Assembly: GCF_000013365.1 (NCBI RefSeq)
Contig: NC_007778.1
Location: 5,070,501 to 5,134,500, forward strand
Direction: 5' to 3'
DNA length: 64,000 nt
From: Rhodopseudomonas palustris HaA2
Lineage (GTDB): Bacteria > Pseudomonadota > Alphaproteobacteria > Rhizobiales > Xanthobacteraceae
Positions within the stretch are counted from its first letter, which is position 1; each line of letters starts with the position of its first letter. The notes under the pieces were generated by a model. The model was not told where the DNA came from. It did not search any database and saw nothing but the letters and a program-made list of their open reading frames with translations. This document shows, one piece after another, positions 44,362-57,881 of this stretch. Made by a program: the position numbers and the translations under genes.

Positions 44362-45984
44362 ATGTCCGACAAGCCGAAATCCCTGCTGACGGCCCTGACC
44401 CGACGCGGCCCGCTGCTGGCGATCATGGCGCTGTTGCTGGTCGGCGTCGCCGGGCCGGCCTCGGCGCAGTTTTTCGGCTTCGGCGGGCCGTCGCAACCGC
44501 CGCCGCGCCCACAGCGCGGCATCGGCAACGGCGGCGGCGGTTACAACGGCGGCGGCGGCGGTTTCTTCGGCAGCGACGTGTTCGCGCCGTTCCAGCATCA
44601 GGCGCCCAAGCGCGCCCCGGTGCGCGAGGATTATTCCCGCGCACCCGCGCCGGACAAGCGCGACGCGGCTTTGACGCCGGAGCGCAACGTCGTGGTGCTG
44701 GGCGACGCGATGGCCGACTGGCTCGCTTACGGCCTTGAGCAGGCCTATGCCGAGCAGCCCGACATGGGGGTGATCCGCAAGCACAAGACCGTCTCCGGCC
44801 TGCTGCGCTACCAGCCCAAGGGCGAGCCGTCCGACTGGATCGCCGCCGCCCGGGACATCCTCGCCGCCGAGAACCCGGACGCGATCGTGGTGATGCTCGG
44901 CCTCAGCGACCGCGTCCCGATCACCGAACCCGTGGCGGAGAAGGACAAGAAGAAGGACGGCAAGGGCAAGCCCGAAGACGCCGACGCCAAGCCTAATGCG
45001 AAGCCGGACGACAAGACCGCCGACGGCGCCGCCGACGATGACGACGAGGACGACGACACGCCCCAGATCATGACGCCGGAGAAGGGCAAACGCTCCGGCG
45101 TCGCCCAGTTCCGCGACGATCGCTGGATCGAGCTCTACACCAAGAAGCTCGAGGACATGATCGCCGTGCTCAAGACCAAGGGCGTGCCGGTGCTGTGGGT
45201 CGGCCTGCCGGCGGTGCGCGGCACCAAATCGACCTCGGACGCGCAGTTCCTCAACGCGCTGTATCGCGACGCCGCCGCCAAGGCGGGAATCACCTATGTC
45301 GACGTCTGGGACGGCTTCGTCGACGAGGCCGGGCGCTATGTGCTGCAGGGCCCCGACTTCGAAGGCCAGACCCGCCGGCTGCGCGCCTATGACGGGGTGT
45401 ATTTCACCAAATCCGGCGCCCGCAAGCTGGCGCATTATGTCGAGCGCGAGATCGCCCGCCTGCTCGCCGCGCGATCCGGGCCGATCGCCCTGCCGACCGA
45501 TCCCGGCACGCCGGACGCGAGCGCAAAGCCGGACGGCCCGGCGCCGCGGCCGATCGCCGGCCCGATCATGCCGCTGGTGGCGTCCTCGGTCTCGACCGAG
45601 CGCCTGCTGGGCGGCCCCGGCGTCGCGCCGGCGCCGGTCGATGCGCTGGTGGCGCGCACGCTGGTGAAGGGCGAGCCGCTCGCCGCCCCGGCCGGTCGCG
45701 CCGACGACTACGCCTGGCCGCGCCGCGAGATCGTGGTCGAGCGCGCGCAGGAGCCGCCGCCGCCGAAGAGCGCGGCGCCGGTGGCGAGCAACGCACCGGG
45801 CAGCGCCGCGCCGGGTGCGAGCGGCCAGCCGCAACCGCAGAAGCGCATCGCCCGCGCCGCGCCGCCACCGCCGCCCGCCGCCTCCGGCTTCTTCGGCTTC
45901 GCGCCGGCGCAGCCCCAGCCGCAGATGCGCCGCGCGCCCCCGCCGCCGCCGCCCGCGTCGGGATTCTTCTCGATCTTCCGCTGA
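44362..45984 (+). CDS. DUF459 SGNH-hydrolase-like periplasmic protein
   Basis: 540 residues. Signal peptide or anchor at about 12-36 (PLLAIMALLLVGVAGPASAQ). A glycine-rich stretch (FNGGGGGYNGG type) follows. The SGNH domain (about 110-380) starts with VLGDAMADWLAYGLEQAY and contains IVVMLGLSDR, with a charged Lys/Asp insert (about 190-250) inside; the end has DGVYFTKSGARKLAHYVE, the block V region (D-x-x-H analogue). C-terminus is proline-rich and repetitive (PPPPPA units). The nucleophile is in GDAMADW, where Ser is replaced by Ala, so hydrolase activity is doubtful. Confidence 0.8.
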   Translation: MSDKPKSLLTALTRRGPLLAIMALLLVGVAGPASAQFFGFGGPSQPPPRPQRGIGNGGGGYNGGGGGFFGSDVFAPFQHQAPKRAPVREDYSRAPAPDKRDAALTPERNVVVLGDAMADWLAYGLEQAYAEQPDMGVIRKHKTVSGLLRYQPKGEPSDWIAAARDILAAENPDAIVVMLGLSDRVPITEPVAEKDKKKDGKGKPEDADAKPNAKPDDKTADGAADDDDEDDDTPQIMTPEKGKRSGVAQFRDDRWIELYTKKLEDMIAVLKTKGVPVLWVGLPAVRGTKSTSDAQFLNALYRDAAAKAGITYVDVWDGFVDEAGRYVLQGPDFEGQTRRLRAYDGVYFTKSGARKLAHYVEREIARLLAARSGPIALPTDPGTPDASAKPDGPAPRPIAGPIMPLVASSVSTERLLGGPGVAPAPVDALVARTLVKGEPLAAPAGRADDYAWPRREIVVERAQEPPPPKSAAPVASNAPGSAAPGASGQPQPQKRIARAAPPPPPAASGFFGFAPAQPQPQMRRAPPPPPPASGFFSIFR

Positions 45985-46005
45985 TCGTTTCGGGCGTTCG
46001 CGCAG

Positions 46006-46740
46006 CTACAAAATCAGCCCGCCATCGACCACCAGGGTCTGGCCGAGCACGTAGGACGACAACGGCGAGGCGAGAAACAACGCCGCGCCGGCCATCTCCT
46101 GCGGCGTGCCGAGCCGCCGCATCGGAATGCCCTCGATGGCGCCGGCGAGCCGCTTCGGATTGGCGGTGGTGACCTTGGTCATTTTGGTATCGACCAGGCC
46201 GGGCGCGATGCCGTTGACGCGGATGCCGTCCTCGGCCCAGGCCTGCGCCAGCGTCCGGGTCAGCCCCATCGCGCCGGTCTTCGAGGCGTTGTAGGCCGGG
46301 TTGCCCTTGGTGGCGTGAAACGCCGCGGTGGATGAGACGATGATCAGCTTGCCGGACGACGCCTTGAGCAGCGGATGAAACTTCACCGCGCAGGCCATCA
46401 GGCTGATCAGATTGACCTCCATCACGTGGCGGAAGCCGTCCATCGCGAACTCGCCGCGACGATAGATCACCGCGCCCTGCGCCAGCACCAGCACGTCGAG
46501 CCGCTCCAGCGCCGGCGCGAACGCCTCGATCGCCTGTGGCTTGCTGACGTCGAGCTGCGCGTAAGTCAGCCCGCCGAAATCGCTACCGTCTTCGGGTGCG
46601 TAGTCGGACGTTTGCGCCCGGGTGCCGGTGACGCAGACTTTCGCGCCGCGCGTGCGAAACGCCTGCGCGATGCCGTTGCCGATGCCGCTCGAGCCGCCGA
46701 CGATCAGCATCTGCTGGCCGCCAAAATCGAGATCGTTCAT
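46006..46740 (-). CDS. Short-chain dehydrogenase/reductase
   Basis: 244 residues, classical SDR: cofactor motif GGSSGIGNGIA (about 15-25), Ser in SSTAAF and catalytic YNASK (about 157-161). Start at 46740. NAD(P)-dependent oxidation of an alcohol or reduction of a ketone; substrate not predictable. Divergent from a second SDR gene, 145 bases apart; the two may act in one pathway. Confidence 0.92.
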   Translation of the reverse strand: MNDLDFGGQQMLIVGGSSGIGNGIAQAFRTRGAKVCVTGTRAQTSDYAPEDGSDFGGLTYAQLDVSKPQAIEAFAPALERLDVLVLAQGAVIYRRGEFAMDGFRHVMEVNLISLMACAVKFHPLLKASSGKLIIVSSTAAFHATKGNPAYNASKTGAMGLTRTLAQAWAEDGIRVNGIAPGLVDTKMTKVTTANPKRLAGAIEGIPMRRLGTPQEMAGAALFLASPLSSYVLGQTLVVDGGLIL

Positions 46741-46884
46741 CGCGGTTTCTCCCTTGTTGTCGTGTCGCGGCTCTGACGGCGCGCGTTTGACCTGTGTCCC
46801 AATCGATGCGAGCCTTGTCAATCGGAGCCGGACCGCGACGCGCGTCCGCGCAATTCCGCAACAAGAAACAACCGGAGGAAACCG

Positions 46885-47661
46885 ATGAGCTACAAACCCC
46901 TCAGCCGTTCCGTCGAAGGCCTGCGCGTGCTGATCACGGGTGCTGCGAGCGGCATGGGCCGCGCCACCGCGCATGTGTTCGCCGACGAAGGCGCGCGCGT
47001 CGCCGTCACCGACGTGACGCGCGACGCCGCGCAGCCGGTGGCCGAGGCGATCCAAGCGCGCGGCGGCGACGCGACCGCGTTCGCGCTCGATGTCGGCGAC
47101 GCCGCCGCGATCAAGGCCGGCGTCGACGCGATCGCGCAGGCGCTCGGCGGGCTCGACATCGTCATCAACAATGCCGGCATTTCAGTGCGACTGCCGATCG
47201 ACGACGACGGCTACGACGCCGGCTGGGACCGCGCGCTCGCGGTGATGCTGAGCGCACATCCGCGCGTGATCCGCGCCGCGCTGCCCTATCTGCGCAAGTC
47301 GTCTTCGCCGCGGATCGTCAACATCGCCTCCACCGAAGCGCTCGGCGCCACCGCCGGCCACAGCGCCTATTCGGCCGCGAAGGCCGGCGTCACCGGTCTC
47401 ACGCGCTCGCTCGCGGTCGAGCTCGGCCCCGAAGGCATCACCGTCAATTGCATCTGCCCGGGTCCGATCACCACCGCGATGACCGACCGCATCAGCGACG
47501 ACCACAAGCAGAAATACGCCCGCCGCCGCACCGCGCTGCACCGCTACGGCGCCCCGGAAGAAGTCGCCCACATGACGCTGAGCCTGTGCCTCCCCGCCGC
47601 GTCGTTCCTCACCGGCGTGGTGATTCCGGTCGACGGGGGATTGATGGCGAGGAATGCGTGA
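46885..47661 (+). CDS. Short-chain dehydrogenase/reductase
   Basis: 258 residues with GAASGMGRATA, NNAG (VINNAGISV), Ser in NIASTEA and YSAAK, so all catalytic residues of a classical SDR are present. Start at 46885 with GGAGG 8 bases before. Substrate unknown. The region downstream is the DUF559-carrying repeat. Confidence 0.93.
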   Translation: MSYKPLSRSVEGLRVLITGAASGMGRATAHVFADEGARVAVTDVTRDAAQPVAEAIQARGGDATAFALDVGDAAAIKAGVDAIAQALGGLDIVINNAGISVRLPIDDDGYDAGWDRALAVMLSAHPRVIRAALPYLRKSSSPRIVNIASTEALGATAGHSAYSAAKAGVTGLTRSLAVELGPEGITVNCICPGPITTAMTDRISDDHKQKYARRRTALHRYGAPEEVAHMTLSLCLPAASFLTGVVIPVDGGLMARNA

Positions 47662-47692
47662 GGGCGACGATCCACTGGTGCGCGGCTTCCTT

Positions 47693-47754
47693 TCCCTCCC
47701 CCTTGTGGGGAGGGTGGACGGCCCGATGCTAATCGGGCCGGACGGGTGGGGGTG
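47693..47754. repeat. Left half of the composite palindromic repeat carrying DUF559
   Basis: CCCTCCCCCTTGTGGGGAGGGTGG, an internal GGCCCGATGC/AATCGGGCC palindrome, then GGACGGGTGGGGG. The DUF559 reading frame ends inside it, so its last residues are coded by the repeat. Confidence 0.88.
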
Positions 47755-48082
47755 GCAACGCGTCGAGGACGGTCTGCATCACACCGTCGAAATGGCGATC
47801 GATGTCCGAATTCCAGAACCGGAGAACGCGAAACCCTTCGCCGCGCAGGAATGCGTCACGCTGCTGATCGGCAGCGATACCGTCTGGCATCCCGTGCTGG
47901 CCGCCGTCCGCCTCGATGACGATCTTTGCGCCGAAGCAGACGAAATCGACAATGTAGCGACCGATCGGGGCCTGTCGGCGGAAGTGATAGCCGCGAGACT
48001 TCAACTGGCGGAGTTGCACCCACAGCCGGGCTTCCTGCGGAGTGAGGCGTTTGCGGAGGGTTCGGGCGGTAGCAATCGGCAC
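47729..48082 (-). CDS. DUF559 domain nuclease-like protein
   Basis: 117 residues, DUF559/Vsr-like endonuclease fold. RLTPQEARLWVQLR at the N-terminus and IGRYIVDFVCFGAKIVIEADGGQH, with D-x-E residues at about 46 and 58 (VDF, IEADG), form the PD-(D/E)XK-like core; also DAFLRGEGFRVLRFWN. The C-terminal LPPPPVRPD is coded by the flanking repeat. It is embedded in the composite palindrome, with no clear partner genes. Function not established. Confidence 0.85.
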   Translation of the reverse strand: MPIATARTLRKRLTPQEARLWVQLRQLKSRGYHFRRQAPIGRYIVDFVCFGAKIVIEADGGQHGMPDGIAADQQRDAFLRGEGFRVLRFWNSDIDRHFDGVMQTVLDALPPPPVRPD

Positions 48083-48181
48083 GGCTGATCTCTCGGCTGA
48101 TCAGCAAGGGTCGATCAAGTTCCGCAAACGGTCAATGCTGCGAGATGGTCGTCGGTGCGGTGACGCTGGCGCCCTGCCCGC

Positions 48182-48249
48182 GGCCCCCCACCCGTCCCGG
48201 CTTCGCTGCGCTACGCCGGGCCACCCTCCCCACAAGGGGGAGGGAGAAG
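48182..48249. repeat. Right half of the composite palindromic repeat carrying DUF559
   Basis: CCCCCCACCCGTCC, CGGCTTCG and GCCACCCTCCCCACAAGGGGG are the inverted counterpart of 47693-47754. Together they bracket the DUF559 gene, and match the 'empty' repeat at 6831-6968. Confidence 0.88.
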
Positions 48250-48266
48250 TAAGGGGCCGTCCCCCC

Positions 48267-49721
48267 TTACTTCGGCAGCGTCGTGCTTCCCATCAGGAAC
48301 TGATCGATCGCCCGGGCGCACAGGCGGCCTTCGCGGATCGCCCAGACGACCAGCGACTGGCCGCGGCGCATGTCGCCGGCGGCGAAGACTTTGTCGACCG
48401 AGGTGGTGAAGTGCGACAGGTCGGCGCTGACATTGCCGCGCGGGTCGAGGGCGACGCCGAGTTTTTCGAGCAGGCCTTGCTTGACCGGCGAGACGAAGCC
48501 CATCGCCAGCAGCACCAGATCGGCCTGCAGCGTGAATTCGGTGCCGGGGATCGGCTGGAATTTGGCGTCGACGCGGACGCAATCGAGCTGCTTCACCGCG
48601 CCGTTCTCGCCCGTGAAGCTCTGCGTCAGCACCGCGAATTCGCGGACCGCGCCTTCGGCCTGGCTCGACGAGGTGCGCATCTTCATCGGCCAGTTCGGCC
48701 AGGTCAGGCCCTTGTCTTCCTTCTCCGGCGGCGCCGCCATGATCTCGATCTGGGTCACCGAGGTGGCGCCCTGACGGATCGAGGTGCCGATGCAGTCCGA
48801 GCCGGTGTCGCCGCCGCCGATCACCACGACGTGCTTGCCGGTCGCCAGAATGTCGGCGCCGTTCACCGCTTCGCCGGAGACGCGGCGGTTCTGCTGGGTC
48901 AGGAAGTCCATCGCGAAATGGATGCCGGAGAGCTCGCGGCCCGGGATCGGCAGGTCGCGCGGATATTCCGCGCCGCCGGTCAAGGCCACGGCGTCGTACT
49001 GCTTCAGCAGCTCGGCCGGATCGACCGCGCCGGCCGCATTGCCGCCGACCGGTGCATTGTAGTGGAAGGTGACGCCTTCGGCTTCCATCTGCGCGACGCG
49101 GCGGTCGATCAGATGCTTCTCCATCTTGAAGTCGGGAATGCCGTAGCGCAGCAGGCCGCCGGCCTTGGCGAGCTTCTCATAGACGTGGACGTCATGGCCG
49201 GCGCGCGCCAACTGCTGGGCGCAGGCGAGGCCCGCCGGGCCGGCGCCGATCACCGCGACGCTCTGGCCGGTCTTGACCGAGGCGAGCTCGGGCACGAGCC
49301 AGCCGTTCTCCCAGGCGCGGTCGACGATGGCGCATTCGATGGTCTTGATGGTGACCGGGTTGTCGTCGATGTTCAGCGTGCACGAGGCTTCGCACGGCGC
49401 CGGGCAGATGCGGCCGGTGAATTCCGGGAAGTTGTTGGTGGAGTGCAGGTTGCGCGAGGCCTCCTGCCAATTGCCCTGGTACACCAGATCGTTCCAGTCG
49501 GGGATCTGGTTGTTGACCGGGCAGCCCGGCGCGCCCGGCTGCGCCGAGCCGGTGCCGTGGCAATACGGAATGCCGCAATTCATGCAGCGCGCGGCCTGGT
49601 CGCCGAGGTCCTTGTCGCTGAGCGGGACGACGAATTCGTTGTAGTTCTTCACCCGCTCGGCGACCGGCGCATAGACCCGATCGTGCCGTTCGATTTCCAG
49701 AAATCCCGTGATCTTGCCCAT
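48267..49721 (-). CDS. gltD: Glutamate synthase [NADPH] small subunit
   Basis: 484 residues. The N-terminal Fe-S domain has [13 protein letters not shown] and [10 protein letters not shown] cysteine clusters; then the FAD site [21 protein letters not shown] (about 148) and the NADPH site [15 protein letters not shown]. It takes electrons from NADPH and passes them to GltB in the cytoplasm. Located downstream of gltB on the same strand; a repeat (49763-49881) lies between them. Confidence 0.97.
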   Translation of the reverse strand: MGKITGFLEIERHDRVYAPVAERVKNYNEFVVPLSDKDLGDQAARCMNCGIPYCHGTGSAQPGAPGCPVNNQIPDWNDLVYQGNWQEASRNLHSTNNFPEFTGRICPAPCEASCTLNIDDNPVTIKTIECAIVDRAWENGWLVPELASVKTGQSVAVIGAGPAGLACAQQLARAGHDVHVYEKLAKAGGLLRYGIPDFKMEKHLIDRRVAQMEAEGVTFHYNAPVGGNAAGAVDPAELLKQYDAVALTGGAEYPRDLPIPGRELSGIHFAMDFLTQQNRRVSGEAVNGADILATGKHVVVIGGGDTGSDCIGTSIRQGATSVTQIEIMAAPPEKEDKGLTWPNWPMKMRTSSSQAEGAVREFAVLTQSFTGENGAVKQLDCVRVDAKFQPIPGTEFTLQADLVLLAMGFVSPVKQGLLEKLGVALDPRGNVSADLSHFTTSVDKVFAAGDMRRGQSLVVWAIREGRLCARAIDQFLMGSTTLPK

Positions 49722-49762
49722 CAGACTACCAACGCCCCTGAACCTTCGAATTCATCCTGAGC

Positions 49763-49881
49763 CGTCATCCTGAGGCGCTCGCCCGCTTGGGCGAGCCTCG
49801 AAGGATGACTGTTCTGCTGCTGTCCCCGCGGCTGTCGCCCTTCGAGGCCGGTGCTGCGCACCGGCGCCTCAGGGTGACGGG
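49763..49881. repeat. Palindromic repeat between gltB and gltD
   Basis: GTCATCCTGAGGCGCTCGCC...GGCGAGCCTCGAAGGATGAC and a second hairpin CTTCGAGGCCGG...CCGGCGCCTCAGGGTGAC. Same family as three copies at 63699-63935. Could modulate the gltB:gltD expression ratio. Confidence 0.88.
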
Positions 49882-49893
49882 CCTGTCTCGTCG

Positions 49894-54645
<4,752 letters not shown>

Positions 54646-55058
54646 CTATCCGGCAAGGATATTTTCCAGCAGCGGCGCACTTCGGGCGTCCGCGGCACCC
54701 TCCGGGCCACCGCTCGCCGCCGCGAGCCACGATTTCCGTATTCAGACCCCCGTGTCCAGATCGTCCATAGGACAATCCAGGAGTCTCGCGCGACGTCAAA
54801 CGCCGCGATTTACGTTGTAATCCCGTGCTGGGCTACCACCGCAATTGAGACAGCGATGCTGTCCTAGCACAACCTTGGCAAATTTTTGTCTAGCACACAA
54901 GCGTGCGTGAGTCCTGTTTCCGAAGGTGCAAATCGCGGACAACTGCCGCGGATTCAAGCTGAAACCGCCGCGATCCGGCCCAAGCCGCGCCCAATTCCGG
55001 CGGGAGGCTCCGCGCCGCCCAGGACAGGGCCAAAAGCGGGACGTAGCAGGAGCAGGAC
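54646..55058. other. Intergenic region upstream of gltB and the DUF-like periplasmic gene
   Basis: About 410 bases without a gene. On the minus strand GTGCTAGACA and GTGCTAGGACA are direct repeats, 27-30 bases apart, near 54861-54900, followed by GACAGC-GAT-GCTGTC (54849-54863). These are plausible regulator sites for gltB; the spacer is AT-richer (AAATTTTTG). Nothing further identified. Confidence 0.5.
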
Positions 55059-55841
55059 ATGAATATCATCGGGTGCGTGATGTCGGCCGGACTGATGGCC
55101 GGCGCGACCGCGGCGATGGCGCAGCCGGCGCCACGCGACATCGGACCGCCGGCGATCACCGTGATCTCGGACATCGAGGGGCCCTATGCGGCGCTCCCGC
55201 CGCCGCCACGGATTCGGCGCTACCTGCCCGAAGGCCGCTACGTGCCCGAGGCGAGCTTTGCGCCGGACTTGCTGCCGCCGCGCGCGATCGTCGCGATCGC
55301 CCGCGACCAGGGGTTCGCCCCGCTGGGCCTGCCGCGGCAGCGCGGGATGTTCTACACGCTGGCCGCCATCAATCCGGACGGCGACGATGGCCGCCTGGTG
55401 ATCGACGGCCGCAGCGGCCGGCTGGTGCGGTTCATGCCGGCGTGGCGGATGGGCGCTGCGATGGAGGACGAGACCGTCGCCGGCTACGGCCCGGTGCAGG
55501 GCCTGCCGCCGCTGCCCGACAGCCGCGCACCACGGCCGGCCAAGCCGGTCCCGCAATTGGCCAGCCGCACCCCGGCGACGCCGCTGCCGCGTCCGTCGCC
55601 GCAGCAATCGACCAAAGGTCCCTCGCCGACCATGGCCGCCAAGGCCGCGACCACGGTCGCGCCGGTGAAGGATGCCTCGAAGCCGGCGACCGATGCGGCG
55701 CCGAAGCAGGAGACAGCCAAGGCCGAGAACAAGTCGGCCGCCTCGCCCGCTCCCGGATCGCCGGCGCCGACCGAGGCCAAGCCGTCAACGCCGACGATCC
55801 AGCCGACCGAAGCCATGCCGCCGGTGCAGGGGTTGGAATAA
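55059..55841 (+). CDS. Periplasmic protein with proline/alanine-rich C-terminus
   Basis: 260 residues. Signal peptide ends at about residue 22 (AMAQP). The central part PRQRGMFYTLAAINPDGDDGRLVIDGRSGRLVRF (about 88-128) resembles a PepSY-like domain, but weakly. Residues 150-260 are low-complexity Pro/Ala/Lys/Thr, likely a flexible wall-spanning tail. No function recognised. Divergent from gltB and followed by a repeat. Confidence 0.75.
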   Translation: MNIIGCVMSAGLMAGATAAMAQPAPRDIGPPAITVISDIEGPYAALPPPPRIRRYLPEGRYVPEASFAPDLLPPRAIVAIARDQGFAPLGLPRQRGMFYTLAAINPDGDDGRLVIDGRSGRLVRFMPAWRMGAAMEDETVAGYGPVQGLPPLPDSRAPRPAKPVPQLASRTPATPLPRPSPQQSTKGPSPTMAAKAATTVAPVKDASKPATDAAPKQETAKAENKSAASPAPGSPAPTEAKPSTPTIQPTEAMPPVQGLE

Positions 55842-55891
55842 GCACAGCGCATCTACTCACGGTCGAGACCCGTGCGCGCTCCCGAAAAGGT

Positions 55892-55975
55892 CCGTCATTG
55901 CGAGGAGCGAAGCGACGAAGCAATCCACGCCGCGTGGCGAGGCTTCTGGATTGCTTCGCTTCGCTCGCAATGACG
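55892..55975. repeat. Palindromic repeat (CGTCATTGCGAG family, second copy)
   Basis: CGTCATTGCGAGGAGCGAAGCGACGAAGCAATCC and the inverted GGATTGCTTCGCTTCGCTCGCAATGACG. Matches the copy at 24591-24670. Confidence 0.9.
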
Positions 55976-56037
55976 GCGGGGGGACGGGCCCGCCGGAACC
56001 ACCGACGCTCCGAAGTTCAGGACTTTCAGCGCTTCCA

Positions 56038-56068
56038 AAACAAAACGCCCCGGTTTCCCGGGGCGTTC
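56038..56068 (-). terminator. Intrinsic terminator of hsp20
   Basis: AACGCCCCGGTTTCCCGGGGCGTT stem; the minus-strand side is followed by TTTGTTTTGG. It sits 32 bases past the hsp20 stop. Confidence 0.9.
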
Positions 56069-56099
56069 GACGATGCGGATGGCGAGAGTTGCTGCGCGC

Positions 56100-56576
56100 T
56101 TACGCCGCCGCCTTGTCGCCGGCGTGGTCGACCACCTGCGGCGCGGAGACCGCGGTGGTGCTGATCGGGATGCTGCGCGGCTTCTTCGCCTCGGGAATCT
56201 CGCGCACGAGATCGACGTGGAGCAGGCCGTTCTCGAGGCTGGCGGTCTTCACCGTGACGTAGTCGGCGAGCTGGAATGCCCGTTCGAAGGCGCGCGCGGC
56301 GATGCCGCGATACAGCACCTCGGACTTGCCGCCGTTCTCGTTGGCGGTCTTCTCGCCCTTGATCGTGAGCTGGTTTTCCTTGGTCACGATCGACAGTTCG
56401 GCCGGGGAGAAGCCGGAGACCGCGACGCTGATCCGATAGGCATTCTCGCCGGTCCGCTCGATATTATAGGGCGGATAGCCGGGGGCCGCCTCGGCGGAGG
56501 TCTGGTCCAGCAGATTGAACAGGCGGTCGAAGCCGACAGTGGAGCGATAGAACGGGGTGAGATCGAAAGTACGCAT
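56100..56576 (-). CDS. Small heat-shock protein, Hsp20 family
   Basis: 158 residues with an alpha-crystallin domain (about 33-130): PPYNIERTGENAYRISVAVSGFSPAELSI, then KGEKT, RAFERAFQLADYVTVKTASLENGLLHVDLVREIP. N-terminal FDRLF motif. ATP-independent chaperone that holds unfolded proteins. Regulation is visible: an RpoH-type promoter and a ROSE thermometer precede it. The rhizobial genomes usually have several such genes; this one lies alone. Confidence 0.95.
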   Translation of the reverse strand: MRTFDLTPFYRSTVGFDRLFNLLDQTSAEAAPGYPPYNIERTGENAYRISVAVSGFSPAELSIVTKENQLTIKGEKTANENGGKSEVLYRGIAARAFERAFQLADYVTVKTASLENGLLHVDLVREIPEAKKPRSIPISTTAVSAPQVVDHAGDKAAA

Positions 56577-56680
56577 GGTGTAGTCCTCCTAGAAGCGACT
56601 GTTGCGACACCCGCCCGCCATCGGGCCGGGCATTGTGTGCAGCCGGAGCCGGTTTCCTGACCCCTTGGTGTGGCCTGCAC
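56577..56680 (-). promoter_or_regulatory. ROSE-type RNA thermometer in the hsp20 leader
   Basis: The leader ends GTCGCTTCTAGGAGGACTAC before the ATG: UCGCU matches the UYGCU consensus pairing with the AGGAGG ribosome site, as in ROSE elements. Upstream are GCCCG/CGGGC and CCGGCTCCGG hairpins. The leader is about 104 nt, in the ROSE range. Low temperature would hide the ribosome site. Confidence 0.75.
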
Positions 56681-56686
56681 GAAAAT

Positions 56687-56715
56687 GATATGGGAGGGTC
56701 GATCCGGCGTTCAAG
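56687..56715 (-). promoter_or_regulatory. RpoH (sigma-32) promoter of hsp20
   Basis: Minus strand CTTGAA (56710-56715), 15-base spacer, CCCATATC (56687-56694), a good match to heat-shock promoters CTTGAA/CCCATNT. Confidence 0.65.
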
Positions 56716-56789
56716 AGGTCCGGGCAGTGTTCGCGGCCATCGTTTTTTCTACTTTCCCTTCAGCCTTTTAGACCGACCGGACCCGGTGC

Positions 56790-57734
56790 ATGACGCTCGT
56801 CTCGATTCCCGCCAATCCGGTTCCCGAGGGCGCCGTCTCCGGCACCATCAAGACCCCCGACGGCGCCGAGCTGCGGTTCGCGCGATGGCCGCCGCCGGCC
56901 GGGCGCAAGGGCACGGTGTGCGTCTTCACCGGCCGCACCGAGCAGATCGAGAAGTATTTCGAGACGGTGCGCGACCTGCAGGACCGCGGCTTCGCGGTGG
57001 CGATGATCGACTGGCGCGGCCAGGGCCATTCGGCGCGGCGGCTGAAGGATTTCCGCAAGGGCTATGTCCGCAACTTCTCGGACTTCGAGATCGACGTCGA
57101 GACCTTCGTGCGCGAGGTGGTGCTGCCGGACTGTCCGCCGCCGCATTTCGCGCTGGCGCATTCGATGGGCGGCGCGGTGATGCTGCGGATCGCCTATTCC
57201 GGCAAGCGCTGGTTCGACCGCATGGTGCTGTCGGCGCCGATGATCGACCTGCCGGGCCGCGCCACCTCGCTGCCGGTGCGGCTGCTGCTGCGGGCGATGC
57301 GGCTCGCCGGCCAGGGCGGCCGCTACGTGCCCGGCGGCAACGACGTGCTCGCCAACACCGAGCCGTTCGCCGGCAACCCTTTGACCTCCGACCCGGTGCG
57401 CTACGCCCGCAATGCCGCGATCATCGCCGAGGACCCGACGCTCGGCCTCGGCTCGCCGACCATCGCCTGGGCGGATACCGCGTTCCGCACCATGCACGGC
57501 TTCCGCGCGGCGGACTATCCGTCGCGGATCCGGCAGCCGATCCTGATGCTCGCCGCCAGCCATGATACCATCGTCTCGACTGCCGCGATCGAGGAGTTCG
57601 CCTATCATCTGCGCGCGGGCTCGCATCTGGTGATCGCCGGCGCCAAGCACGAGATCCTGCAGGAGCAGGATCGCTACCGCCAGCAATTCTGGGCGGCGTT
57701 CGACGCCTTCGTGCCCGGCACGCCACTGTTCTGA
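56790..57734 (+). CDS. Alpha/beta hydrolase, monoacylglycerol lipase-like
   Basis: 314 residues, serine hydrolase fold. The nucleophile elbow is AHSMGGAV (Ser about 128), upstream WRGQGHS, later acid ASHDTIVS (Asp about 260) and His in GAKHEIL (about 291). Like PldB/YtpA lysophospholipases and monoglyceride lipases; the exact lipid is unknown. Soluble, no signal peptide. Confidence 0.88.
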   Translation: MTLVSIPANPVPEGAVSGTIKTPDGAELRFARWPPPAGRKGTVCVFTGRTEQIEKYFETVRDLQDRGFAVAMIDWRGQGHSARRLKDFRKGYVRNFSDFEIDVETFVREVVLPDCPPPHFALAHSMGGAVMLRIAYSGKRWFDRMVLSAPMIDLPGRATSLPVRLLLRAMRLAGQGGRYVPGGNDVLANTEPFAGNPLTSDPVRYARNAAIIAEDPTLGLGSPTIAWADTAFRTMHGFRAADYPSRIRQPILMLAASHDTIVSTAAIEEFAYHLRAGSHLVIAGAKHEILQEQDRYRQQFWAAFDAFVPGTPLF

Positions 57735-57881
57735 AGACACCTCTCGCCGCGAGGCCGCCTCACTGATCACGACTTTCGATCGAAGGTTGCGGAACTCCAC
57801 ACATCCGCCTTGGTTGCAAGCTGCAACACCCGCCGGCCCGCCGCAGGCTCCCGCCAGCACATTTTTGAAAGATCGCGTTCC

